Assembly: GCF_014529535.1 (NCBI RefSeq)
Contig: NW_023504022.1
Coordinates: 2,538,986-2,602,985, forward strand
Origin: Bradysia coprophila
Taxonomy: Eukaryota > Arthropoda > Insecta > Diptera > Sciaridae
Direction: 5' to 3'
Length of the DNA: 64,000 nucleotides
Shown piece after piece: positions 11,501 to 22,957 of the stretch. The notes under the pieces are model-generated. The model had not been told where the DNA came from. It did not search any database and saw only the letters and a list, made by a program, of their open reading frames with translations. The translations under genes were made by a program, and so were the position numbers. Numbering within the stretch: position 1 is the first letter of the stretch; each line of letters starts with the position of its first letter.

Positions 11501-12892
11501 ACTTAAACACCGTATATTCACCCGAAAGTCGGGATCCGCATTTCTTGCTATTCCCTGAGGGTCTGCGTCCCCTTTAGTGTTTATATACTTTGGTCGAAAC
11601 GGCGTCCCAGTCGTCATCTTAAGATCTCTCTGATTCACCCGAAACTTGGGCTTGCTGTCAAAATCCTACACTACAAAGAACAAAGAACAAAATGCGGAAT
11701 CATCAACTCTAGACATTTTATTTTTGACATTAGGCGAGAGCACAGCTCTGTAGCAGTGCTATGGCGAGATAGATCAGTAAACGTAGAATGTTTTGTCTAT
11801 CTGTTTGTAAAATGCGCAAAATTTATGTCGACCTCCTTCTTCTATCAATTGTTTAAGTTCTTTGATACAGAAGCTATCACTGAAACCGCTTCAACGGAAA
11901 AAAATAGAAAGGACAAGTTCACCAAGATCATCTATTTTAAGTCTTTTAAGGCCACAGAATCATCGTCGAAATTTAAAAATAAAAGTTATGTTTCCAAGTC
12001 TACAACAAGAACAACAACAAAAAGGTTGTTCCAGTTGTGCGATCTCAGTCTGATCATTATTTGTCCAGCTAATTCATCAAATTTTCCTAGTCATAATTAG
12101 CACTCTTAAAGAGTGTTAAATGTTGTTTAGCGTTGACGAAAAAATAAATCGTCGACGAAACAAACAAACACCAATTGTCGAGGCAAATAGGTAGGTGTGT
12201 CGTTGTACCGTCCACTGATAATAATTTACGAAACGCGACACACCAACAGCATTCAGAAATACGAAAATCTTGTGATTATAATTAAGCTTTGTCTAATTTT
12301 AACTTTGATAAATTTGTTTATTTCGCGAATTTATTTGTCCAGTTAATTAACACTCGCTTCGATGTATCAAATTGTTGATCGTTTTCATTTTTACCCTCTA
12401 ATAACGTTATCGTTGTTATACTTTAATAGAAAGCATATTTTTGTCACGTTGATCTAAATGTACGAAGCAAATATTTATTCGATTTAGACGAACGACTACG
12501 ATAAGAATGGGACGATCTTTGTTCCTTTCACTCTGTCTCTGTCTTTTTTTGATGCGACAAATTAACTTGAAGGATGTTAAAGCTCAAGTACACAGCAATG
12601 AAACTTTCGGTTTGCAGTCTTTTATTTATCAAATCTATAAATTATAATAAATTTTGTTTACGCGCTTCTACTTGGCTGCTATCTTTTCTTTGTTATCGTA
12701 GTAAATATTTGGAGAACTGACGCGAGCACAGGCGATTTCTAATGTAGTGCATCTTTTGCATTTTGTCTTTACATTTGGTGGACCGAAAAATCAAGGAAAA
12801 ACAAAAGGAAATTTCTTTTTCATGTGTCGGGGCCGAAAATGAGGGAGTTTCGAGATTTTTCTCTGGTTTTCGACCCCTTACATGAAATTTTT
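11501..12892. other. Intergenic stretch
   Basis: A part copy of the 10258-10493 MITE lies at about 11515-11650. A 114-codon open frame at 11756-12100 has low-complexity S/T/K composition, no homology I recognise and no splice context, so I do not call it. Otherwise nothing. Confidence 0.5.
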
Positions 12893-13017
12893 AGCCCCGT
12901 ACGAAGTACTGGGGGCTTATAAGATTAATATGCCGTTTGTAACACGTCGAATTGGAAGCAGACAGTAAGGGCAAAGCATTTGGTTGTGTTCATAGATGAC
13001 GAATCCGCAATAAAAAA

Positions 13018-13078
13018 AATGTCCGTCCGTCCGTCCGTCCGTCCGTCCGTCCGTCCGTCCGTCCGTCCGTCCGTCCGT
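13018..13078. repeat. CCGT microsatellite
   Basis: About 15 uninterrupted CCGT units inside the Helentron-like element. The equivalent place in copy 1 (around 2577-2590) has only three or four units, showing local expansion. Confidence 0.95.
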
Positions 13079-13354
13079 GACCCCTCTAGCTAGAGTAAAT
13101 CACAACCTTTTTTCAAAATTCTTTTTTTCCCCGATTGGCATCGACAACAGTAAGGTCAAGTTCGAAAATGGGCATGGTAGGGTCGGCCCCTCCAGAGCTA
13201 GGGCCCTATAGGTGTTTTTCAGTCTTTCGACGATATCTACCGAAATACGCACGCAATAGCTGCTTGTGATATATCAAATGAAAGGTATTGACGAGTAGAA
13301 CAAAGTTGCTGAACATTGTTTTTGGGTAAGATGCAACGCGAGCTTGTTGGGAGG

Positions 13355-14930
13355 GCTCAAAGGTCGTTACTCGGCCCTAAGTGTTTTTTGCACATAAATC
13401 GAGTAAATCTCATCCGATTTTGCTAGATTTAGTTTTTTATGGAAGGTAACTGAATACCGAAAAGAACGTGTCGAAAAAAGTTTCAAATTTGGGCCCTTGG
13501 ACTAAGGCCGCTACTCGGCCCTAAGTGTTTTTTGCACATAAATCGAGTAAATCTCATCCGATTTTGCTAGATTTTGTTTCATTTGAGAGATAATTGAATA
13601 CCGAAAAGAACGTGTCGAAAAAAGTTTCAAATTTGGGCCCTTGGACTAAGGCCGCTACTCGGCCCTAAGTGTTTTTTGCACATTAATCGAGTAAATCTCA
13701 TTCGATTTTGCTAAATTTAGTTTTTTATGGAAGGTAACTGAATACCGAAAAGAACGTGTCGAAAAAAGTTTCAAATTTGGGCCCTTGGACTAAGGCCGCT
13801 ACTCGGCCCTAAGTGTTTTTTGCACATAAATCGAGTAAATCTCATCCGATTTTGCTAGATTTAGTTTTTTATGGAAGGTAACTGAATACCGAAAAGAACG
13901 TGTCGAAAAAAGTTTCAAATTTGGGCCCTTGGACTAAGGCCGCTACTCGGCCCTAAGTGTTTTTTGCACATAAATCGAGTAAATCTCATCCGATTTTGCT
14001 AGATTTAGTTTTTTATGGAAGGTAACTGAATACCGAAAAGAACGTGTCGAAAAAAGTTTCAAATTTGGGCCCTTGGACTAAGGCCGCTACTCGGCCCTAA
14101 GTGTTTTTTGCACATTAATCGAGTAAATCTCATTCGATTTTGCTAAATTTAGTTTTTTATGGAAGGTAACTGAATACCGAAAAGAACGTGTCGAAAAAAG
14201 TTTCAAATTTGGGCCCTTGGACTAAGGCCGCTACTCGGCCCTAAGTGTTTTTTGCACATAAATCGAGTAAATCTCATCCGATTTTGCTAGATTTTGTTTC
14301 ATTTGAGAGATAATTGAATACCGAAAAGAACGTGTCAAAAAAGTTTCAAATTTGGGCCCTTGGACTAAGGCCGCTACTCGGCTCTAAGTGTTTTTTGCAC
14401 ATAAATCGAGTAAATCTGATCCGATTTTGCTAGATTTAGTTTTTTGTGGAAGGTAATTGAATACCGAAAATAATGTGGCAAAAAAGTTTCAAATTTGGGC
14501 CCTTGGACTAAGGCCGCCACTCGGCCCTAAGTGTTTTTTTGCACATAAATCGAGTAAATCTCATCCGATTTTGCTAGATTTAGTTTTTTATGGAAGGTAA
14601 TTGAATACCGAAAAGAACGTGTCGAAAAAAGTTTCAAATTTGGGCCCTTGGACTTAGGCCGCTACTCGGCCCTAAGTGTTTTTTGCACATAAATCGAGTA
14701 AATCTCATCCGATTTTGCTAGTTTTTGTTTCATTTAAGAGATAATTGAATGCCGAATAGAATGATGGCAAAAAAAAGTTTCAAATTTGGGCCCTTGGACT
14801 AAGGCCGCTACTCGGCCCTAAGTGCTTTTTGCACATAAATCGAGTAAATCTCATCCGATTTTGCTAATTTTTGTTTTATTTGAGAGGTAATTGAATACCC
14901 AATGGAAAGTTGGCAAACAATTTTGGGTTT
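13355..14930. repeat. 144-bp minisatellite array, about 10-11 units
   Basis: The landmark ACTAAGGCCGCTACTCGGCC recurs at about 13501, 13645, 13789, 13933, 14077, 14221, 14364, 14507, 14652 (ACTTAGG) and 14798, a period of 143-146 bp. Inner units are nearly identical while the last three or four drift, so homogenisation is active in the middle. Unit subtypes (ATTTAGTTTTTTATGG versus TTTTGTTTCATTTGAG, and an ATTAATCGAG variant) recur in a pattern, hinting at block duplications of several units. Confidence 0.93.
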
Positions 14931-15214
14931 CTAAAATAATGTCGTAAATTGTTGGTTTTATTTGAGAGGTACTTCGTACGGGCTTTCGTAATTGCGCTAT
15001 GCGCAATTTTAAAAATGAACACTTTCAGTAAATTTGACCATGCCCAACTTGACTTGCATTTTGGTAACAGACGCATTAGAGGGTTGTAGACGTATTAGGG
15101 TTCCGGGCGTATTACGGCTACGGACGTATTATGGTTACGGACGAAATAGGATTACGGGTCGTACGGGGCTAAGTCGCAGCAAACGCTCCGACTGTTCTGA
15201 TGCCTTGTTTTTGA

Positions 15215-15320
15215 GTATCTGTTTTGGACGATTGATTTTAGGCACTTTCGCATGTAGCCCTCACTTCGTTCGGGCTACAACTCGCGAAATTGACTAAAAA
15301 CAATCATCCAAAACAGATAC
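15215..15320. mobile_element. 106-bp near-perfect palindromic MITE
   Basis: GTATCTGTTTTGGACGATTG at 15215 pairs with the complement ending at 15320. An inner hairpin GTAGCCC...GGGCTAC sits at the tip. It directly abuts the 3' end of the Helentron-like element, whose T run it follows. Confidence 0.72.
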
Positions 15321-15334
15321 ACAAATAACTATTG

Positions 15335-15570
15335 TATGCTTGCTAGGAGGACCGAAAGTAAAGCTGTCAATTCGCGGGGCGTAACGTAATACGTAACTCT
15401 TTCGGCCTACTCAATCGATACGTAATAGTTATTTACGTATCGATTGAGGAGGCCGAAAGAGTTACGTATTAAGTTTTGTATGCTTGCTAAGAGGACCGAA
15501 AGTAAGCAAATGTCAATTTAAGGGGCCCCGCGAATTGACAGCTTTACTTTCGGTCCTCTTAGCAAGCATA
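15335..15570. mobile_element. MITE with nested palindromes and 13-bp flanking repeats
   Basis: Ends TATGCTTGCTAGGAGGACCG and its complement, flanked on both sides by CAAATAACTATTG (15322-15334 and 15571-15583). Within it are two further palindromes: one centred near 15432 (arms TACGTAACTCTTTCGGCC) and one of about 110 bp ending at the right edge (arms GAGGACCGAAAGTAA). Fragments of the same family, TATGCTTGCTAAGGGAG-like, lie at 43117 and 57755. Confidence 0.7.
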
Positions 15571-15639
15571 CAAATAACTATTGCAGCTTTTGGAGAGTGC
15601 AGGTTAAGAATATTAAGCCAAGTGAAATGAAATTTTGAC

Positions 15640-15735
15640 ATAAAATGTATGTGCTATCTGTCACCAGCCGGTGAAATGAAATTTTGACATAAAATGTATG
15701 GGCTATCTGTCAAAATTTTCAGGTCGTAAGACAAA
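15640..15735. repeat. Tandem partial copies of a TTTTGACA repeat
   Basis: GTGAAATGAAATTTTGACAT occurs twice in direct order, each followed by AAAATGTATG and GCTATCTGTCA. The same element, inverted, lies in intron 1 of the amino-acid transporter gene at about 28012-28112. Confidence 0.6.
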
Positions 15736-18110
15736 TACGATCATCTGATTGGCTCAAACTGTCTCCTGTGAGGCAAATGGCAATGTTTGATTGGATTGCT
15801 TATTTGAGCTTATTCGCTTTTCCTCTCTGTACTTGCCGTATATAATTGGGTCGAACTTGTGTAAAAATTAAGCTTTGACAAAGCTACATTGTCTCAAAGA
15901 AAAATTGTTTGCGTTGGACCTTCCGTTTCTGTTCGAACAATCTGACGTTCCCTAATAGTCCGATTGAGAAAACAATTATTTTACCGGACTCCAGAGATCA
16001 TGCGCTACACAATGGCGTTTTGTTTAATTGAAATCCCAGCAGTCAGAATTTAATTATTTTTCAGTGAATCTGTCAAACTTGCCCTCTCTGTTTGCGTTTT
16101 AGTTTGAATTTTCTGTTCAGAAAGTCTGACGTTCCCTATTGTTTGCTATTCGCACATTCTGAAGAAACATTTTCTCGAGGTCGCACATTGTGCTATTAGC
16201 TAAAGTACCATAAGGGGAATATTCGCTCCGCAGGAATTCAGACCATATCAATCAATCCATTAAATCTTCTAATTAACTGTGAAGAATACAGCGCAATGGC
16301 ATATTAAATTACAACTTCAAACGAAATTGTTGTTTATGTACAAGGTATACCTGGATAAGCCTAAAATGCCGTAATCGTATCATCGAAATAGTAATTTCAT
16401 TCCGTCTAACATTTGATATTGAATTTTAAACATTTGAAACGGAATTCGGATATTAATCGGTACGCACGTAAATACTGAGCTAAAAAAACAACATTTTTCG
16501 TCAATTATAAATGGGTGCGATAGACTTGAGCGTCAGCAGATTAAAATATTAATAATTATTTCGTGTATGATCGACAGTGCTTCGACCGAACATTCAACTA
16601 TTCAACTATTTAATACCCAAACAGTGATAGCGCAAATTGTTCAGCGCATATAGGTACACACCAATTCATTATTTATCGATGACATTGTGTTTGAAACCAG
16701 CAAATTTTCTATTTTCGCGTCGTCTTCTTGTGTCGAAACATGTACGCGATAATATGATAACAATGCTGGTTATTTTCAGCAAATTATATTCAAAGCTAAT
16801 ACTTGACCTTGGAAATTATATTGGTGGTGTAAAGGCAGAGCGATAATATTTGACACTTCAACAAAAATCATTTTCGCAACGACCTAATGTGTTTAGGTAT
16901 CATTCTGTGATCCATCGGTGGATTATCAAAGCATCGTTTATTCACAATTGATACTTCTTTTGCGTAACATTTGTTATCACAATTCTACCGTACAACGCAT
17001 AAAAACCTCAGAGAGGCGAATTTGTGAGAGAATTTCATATATTTTCCTTTACTAGGGAGGGAAAATGGCTGTTCCGTCCCTCGGGAAAAGTCTTTCATTG
17101 CGTGTTTTGTGAAAACCTCGATACAGTCTCTTTACTCTTGCAGAGTCTATAATCACAAAGAAATCTATTCACTGAAGATCTACTGAATCTACGGCAGCCA
17201 AACACACAGACTGTGCTCGTTCGTAGTAGACAACGTATTGATCGATTGCAGATGTTTGGGTATCCCAAAGAATTCGTCTCGAAAAATAATCACCTGCAGA
17301 ACCACATCATCTAATCAGCGTAATCACTATACGTTCATTTGTTTCATATTTACCTAAGCATTTATGGACGTGTAACGCAAGTGCGAAAATAATATTCAGC
17401 TGATCTATCGCTTCTAACGCGTCATCCAAATTATCCACTTGTACAAATATTAGCAAACGATTCGTTACGCCTCTAACACATTTTCAACGAAAACCACGAA
17501 AAAATATTTTAATTGACCTTGCGTCTATACAATGTTGTTGTTATCAGTTCACAAATTGTGCTTTCATGTTCTGGCACTTTATTAGATATGGTCGGTACTC
17601 ACTTCTCAGTTGACGCATTCGTTTCAGCTGTAATACCTATATTTTACTGGCAATAGCATAATTGAACCATAGAGATGCAATTAAGTAATTTAAAGAAATG
17701 GGAACACGAAAATGTGAACTCAGATTTCTGACGACGTGAAATAATAGTACGACCAATGTTTTTGGTGTGTCTGTTTCAGAAATCGATTGGAAAATAAGTG
17801 CTTCGTCATTCAGATTTAGTTACACAAACACCAAATATAGAGTTCGAAGATTGACAAATAAACAAATAGAAAATTCCACGTTTGTTCTCGATAATATCCA
17901 CAACACGATGAAGAAGTGGTTTCAGTGTTTACCATTTAGTACAGGTGGTTAACGCTTGGATTTTGCAATGGGGTGCTTGTACTTTTATGACACCAATTAT
18001 TATGATACTGGAGAATATTTTCAGCGTTATACACTCGTGTATATTACACAAAATACGAGTGCAACATTTTACACAAATGAGTATGCCGATCGATAAGACT
18101 CATTAATATA
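15736..18110. other. Intergenic stretch, nothing recognised
   Basis: About 2.4 kb of AT-rich DNA with no inverted ends, satellites or coding frame that I could support. It may hold distal regulatory DNA, but nothing in the sequence shows it. Confidence 0.5.
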
Positions 18111-18119
18111 TATTACACA

Positions 18120-18206
18120 CTTGTCACGAATAAGTCGAGGCTTGCCGAGACTGATAGTGACAAGTTTGTACTCTATTTTATCAAATAAGCGAAAACGAGA
18201 CAACAA
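18120..18206 (+). repeat. Hairpin repeat with conserved loop, copy 1
   Basis: Stem CTTGTCAC/GTGACAAG (18120-18127 with 18157-18164) encloses the loop block GTCGAGGCTTGCCGAGAC (18134-18151). It is followed by a conserved tail AAGCGAAAACGAGACAAC. The second copy lies 171 bp downstream with a different stem but the same loop and tail. Confidence 0.7.
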
Positions 18207-18287
18207 CATAGACCTGAAGTGTAATTTTTAGTTTAAACTTCTAGTTAAGTAATTTTGACACCGCGCGTATGTGATAATAAATATTAT

Positions 18288-18377
18288 GCACGTATGACAA
18301 AGCGGTCGAGGCTTGCCGAGACGGCTTGTCATACGTGCATATTCTTTTTTATCGCATAAGCGAAAACGAGACAACAA
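18288..18377 (+). repeat. Hairpin repeat with conserved loop, copy 2
   Basis: Stem GCACGTATGACAA/TTGTCATACGTGC, 13 perfect pairs (18288-18300 with 18326-18338), encloses the same 18-nt loop block (18305-18322) and is followed by the same tail (to 18377). Function unknown; there is no coding frame. Confidence 0.72.
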
Positions 18378-18415
18378 GATATGCGAATGACACTTTGACA
18401 ATTTACAGAAGTATA

Positions 18416-18934
18416 ATCCCAACAAAAATCTCTTCGAGAAAAGTGTGACGCAGTCTTTGAAATACAATTTCTCAAATGAATGATATCGATAGAGTTGACG
18501 CTTTCAGCTTCGTTACGCAAAAATTAAATTTTACACCCAATTAGTTCAAACAAGCTGGCTTAGGTTTTCTCATCATCTGCCAAATAATTTTTACAAAAAA
18601 AAAATTTAGACCGGAAACAACCAAAATTTTACCAAAAAAATCTGCGTCGCAAAGTGGCAGATGTTCAGGAACAGACCAGCAAGAAAATTTATCTGCCACA
18701 TGCGACGCAGATTTTTTTGGTAAAATTTTGGTTGTTTCCAGTCTAAATTTTTTTTGTAGAAATTATTTGGCAGATGATGAGAAAACCTAAGCCAGCTTGT
18801 TTGAACTAATTGGGTGTAAAATTTAATTTTTGCGTAACGAAGCTGAAAGCGTCAACTCTAGCGATATCATTCATTTTAGAAATTGTATTTCAAAGACTGC
18901 GTCACACTTTTCTCGAAGAGATTTTTGTTGGGAT
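18416..18934. repeat. Foldback element, arms about 240 bp
   Basis: The sequence beginning ATCCCAACAAAAATCTCTTC at 18416 is repeated inverted and nearly perfectly to 18934, with a short asymmetric centre near 18676. The arms differ at only a few positions, so the palindrome is young or kept alike by gene conversion. No coding frame. Confidence 0.88.
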
Positions 18935-18989
18935 ATCAGTCGTTTTAGAAGTGTAGTCAACACTGCTTTTTATAACAGTTTACAGTTTT

Positions 18990-19315
18990 AATTCAAAAAT
19001 TTTACGAAAATCGAAAATTTGACGAAATTCGAAAATTTGACGAAATTTGACGAAATTCGAAAATTTGACGAAATTTGACGAAATTCGAAAATTTGACGAA
19101 ATTTGACGAAATTTGACGAAATTCGAAAATTTGACGAAATTTGACGAAATTTGACGAAATTCGAAAATTTGACGAAATTTGAAAATTTGAAGAAATTCGA
19201 AAATTTGACGAAATTTGACGAAATTCGAAAACTGACGAAATTTGACGAAATTCGAAAATTTGACGAAATTTGACAAAATTAGAAAATTTGACGAAAATCG
19301 AAAATTTGACGAAAG
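18990..19315. repeat. GAAATTTGACGAAATTCG minisatellite
   Basis: Units of about 10-12 bp alternate between GAAATTTGAC and GAAATTCGAAAATTTGAC over 320 bp. It forces a 118-codon antisense open frame full of NFVKFRQ repeats, which is an artefact. A degenerate relative with AATTTCGTTA units lies at about 31160-31300. Confidence 0.93.
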
Positions 19316-22300
19316 CAATTCTCTATCTGCCACCATTCAAGAAATATCTCCAAAAGCCCAATTGACTCACCCATTTCCAACTTTCGACATTTTTCACATA
19401 TGCCCCTCTGTTCTACTCGTAAAACTCTGAGACTTTGCCGAAGAAAGTAATTCTCTATAACCCAAAAAAATATTAGTCCTTTCATCCTACGCTCGAGTAG
19501 CTCAAAATTTGGTCACTCTAATCACTCTAGCTCAAACGAATCTGCCCCGATTTTTTTAATTATTTTATTGTTCGAATCGTGTTACGAATACCTTTCATTT
19601 GATGGGTCGCACGCCTCTGTAGGTTTCAATACAGCTAAGCTACAGCCGAAAACGCGTTCCCGACCCTCGAAAACCACACTCTGAAACCACTTCGAGGCCA
19701 ATAAAACAAAATTCTGGTTTTTCCTGGGGTAATGGCGTATCACATTTTCATTTTTATGTCCACCCTGAGGTTCCTGCAAAATTTCATGGAGATTGGCTGA
19801 CTAGTTTCCGAGATCGACCGTCGATAGATAGAAACATACAGAGTTCGTTCTTTTTTTGGAAGTTAGACTGCGTCAAGTCCTCCACTATCGCTCCGGACAT
19901 GATGTTTGTTTATATATCCTGGGTGAATAATTTTTTCGGGGAATCACACCGCGTATGCGATAAAATGATTTAAAATTTTTACCATTAGCGCTACAACTAC
20001 TTTCAGCATTATAAAAGCAGTAAAACTGTAGCGCGTGTAGGATGCTTCTAATTTTACAAGTTTTCGTTAAATTGTAGTGAATGTTTTACCATCAGAGTTA
20101 ACAATCTTGCAACTAACGGTAAACCAATCTAAAATTTACGTTCTAAAACTGTTCAAAACTTGATAAGGAAAATGTCAAAATAGCTCTTATCTGGTGCTCT
20201 TGAATTCCAGAGAATGTAGCAAAGATAGGTGTTTATCGAATCCAAGAAAGACAACCAGTTAACCTATTCAATGGAATGAATGACCATGTAAAACATAATT
20301 CGCATACCCTCCGTCCATATATGTACCTATCAGTTGATGCATCCCTGAATTTAAAAACGAAAAACTTGTTCCATTTGGCAATTTTTCAAGGGTATCGAAC
20401 GTGTAATGTTACGTTGTCGACAAATTACTTTATGCTTTCTGGTATCATCTTTTGATGGTATCGATTAATATCAATTTTTAGCGACAAAAAAGCCATACAA
20501 CGTTTTCGAAAATGGAAAGAGCAACAGGAAAACCTATAATACGACATTCAATTCATCGAATTACGAATGAGTTTTTGTCCGTTGGCTTTATCGGCTCAAC
20601 TAAAAATCAATAATTCGTTAGGTTGTAACCAATTAAAAAAAAAACAAATTCATTCAACCTATATATAAGCTGGACGAACGAACTAAACAAAGCCGATACA
20701 CCGATAAAAAAACCACATGGTGCCCTTAGTTCGTTCATGCTTGTACTCACATGTAAATAATTCTAAGGAAAATTTTATGCTCCTGAGACTGAGAAACATT
20801 TATGCTCTCACACACATACTATCATTATTGTGAATAATTTACGATACCGGCACGTTACGACATAAAGCAACGACCGTTTTTCCTCGTGTATATTCATCCA
20901 AACACAGACATTGAATGTATGACGCTTGGTGTGACGATGTATGTATGTCTGAAGATATTTTTAGGGTACTTTACTACTACACACACCCCAAGACGTCGCC
21001 GTTAAAAAAACTGCATTAGAACTCAGTTAGAACATTAAACGGTAAAGCCATGTGTGTAAAATATTCTCCCAGTGATTCCGTTCCTGTATACCAAAATGTT
21101 ATTCAACATCAACATATCTAAATTCAAGTATACTCTGCCCACTCAAATCCAGAATAAAATGCTGAACACAAAACCTACAACATAACATCCTACAACATTT
21201 CATTCGAACTGAGTCACTAATGTTTATAATCGAAAAACTACCCGAAATTGTACATTGATACGTTGACGTCATCAGTGTACTAGAATACCAGACCATATTC
21301 ATTGCCACATGCACACTTTTCAGATGACGCAATTTTGTGTTGAATTTCACAAATTTTCTTCTCTGAATTTTCGATTTCATTATTAGACTCTTTCGAGTAG
21401 GTATGCACACACTCTGACGGTAGTACCGATTTATTTTCATCATGTGGCGACAGTGCAATTTAAGTAACAAAAATGTTTTAATTAGATTTTTTATCGCTCT
21501 AAATAAATCAGCATAATTTTCGGCATAAGTTTGCTTATAGAGTATTCGTATGTGTTATCTGGGCATATGTGCCTTAGTCATCCGAAAGAATGTTGCGTGA
21601 ATTTCAACGAAGCAGAAAGTTGATAAATGAGTGATGCCATGGTCATGAGTGATTGATAAAATCACACATAACAATGTTGGAAGATATCTAACTGGTTGGC
21701 CTACAATTGAAAAATTCTGGATTTTTATAGATGTTGGTCAAAATTTTCTGTTAGCTTGCCCCTCTGCTCTGTATGACGATGCCGAAGAAGCGTCTATGCA
21801 GCTGTTCGGCACATTCTAGTCCTTCCACCTCCTCTGTTCATCTTTAACGAATTATAAATTGAATATAGGAGGAATTCTTTACTTTATATCGATTTGACTG
21901 TCTTTTTTTGTCGATTTCCACTGGCAAATCTAGTACTTCAATACTGAAAAATAATCTAAAGAAAAAAAGCGACCATTCTCAAATTGCTAAATCATAACCC
22001 GTTCACCCCAAGTCGCGTAAGCAACAACGTCATAATTCGCAATTTATCCATTCGATTAATTGTTATTCATTTTGGACTCTCACTGCTACTTTTTTTTCTT
22101 AGTTCAAAAACCAGTTGTCTGCCAAATTCTTTTCCAAATCAACTTCGTTAACATTCGTCTAACATTTAATTTGGTAAAGGAAATTCATTTGGAAAAAGAC
22201 CGGTATATTACGTGTTATAGTACCTATATAGCACTTATATATACATTGCACATACACAATATACCAATTGTTATATTCAAATTCATAAAAAAAAAACAAT

Positions 22301-22957
22301 GACAGAATAAAAAAAAATTGAGCTCAGCATGTTTCATTTACTCTTCCATTTTCGCCAACACGTAGGTCGCTCAATGAGAACCTACATATATACGTATATT
22401 GTATTATACATTCGGCTGATGCAACTTTTAACATTTTTACCGGTGATTCTTGTCGAAGAAAAAAAAATAGTGAAAATTAGGCATTTTCAGTTCGATACTA
22501 CACATCGAACGAACACGTGAATGCTATCACTAATTGTTATTAATGGTCGCATTCGTTTGTACATGACTCGTGTGTCAAAGCAGAAAATTTAATTTGATTC
22601 TTATTTCGATTAGAAATTAAATTTTCAGAAATTGAATGAATGGTTACTGACTATGTCGTTACTGTTATCACGTTCTTGTCGTACATGATGCAGACTAGAC
22701 AGACAACTGTCCCATTTCATTGGAAATATTTTAAGGAAACCACACCCATGGTCTTCAAGTTGATAATTTGTATAGAAAAACGTTCCGTACACCACCTTAG
22801 GGAAAAGTTGTAAGACTAACCAAAATATTGTAAGAAAAAAGTTGCCTTTAAGAGGTGAAAACTGAGGCGCACCGAGAGAAACACCTTTGGCTTTGGGAAC
22901 GTTGAATTAGCAGTCAATGAATGGTTAGATTAACCGTGAAAACTGAAAACCGGTTAG
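19316..22957. other. Intergenic stretch, nothing recognised
   Basis: 3.6 kb without a supported gene or repeat. Open frames of 60-120 codons occur on both strands but have AT-driven composition and no motifs or splice partners. Confidence 0.5.

Larger units (their letters stand above)
12893..15207 (+). mobile_element. GTACGGGG-family Helentron-like element (copy 2) with satellite core
   Basis: Same ends as the element at 2441: AGCCCCGTACGAAGTAC at the left, and at the right GTACGGGGCT followed by hairpin AGTCG...CGACT and a T run. The core contains a CCGT microsatellite (13018-13078) and a long 144-bp minisatellite (13355-14930), neither as large in the other copies. A hairpin TTGCGCTATGCGCAA sits near 14992-15006, matching 4050-4066 in copy 1. 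No coding frame. Confidence 0.62.

Noticed and set aside
10893..11638. GC-rich frames with R, P and G repeats
   Set aside because: They lie inside a non-autonomous hAT-like element built of ACCCG words.
18980..19336. 118-codon antisense frame rich in NFVKFRQ
   Set aside because: Forced by the GAAATTTGAC minisatellite.
21099..21470. 123-codon minus-strand frame
   Set aside because: No motif, no splice or promoter context and AT-driven composition.
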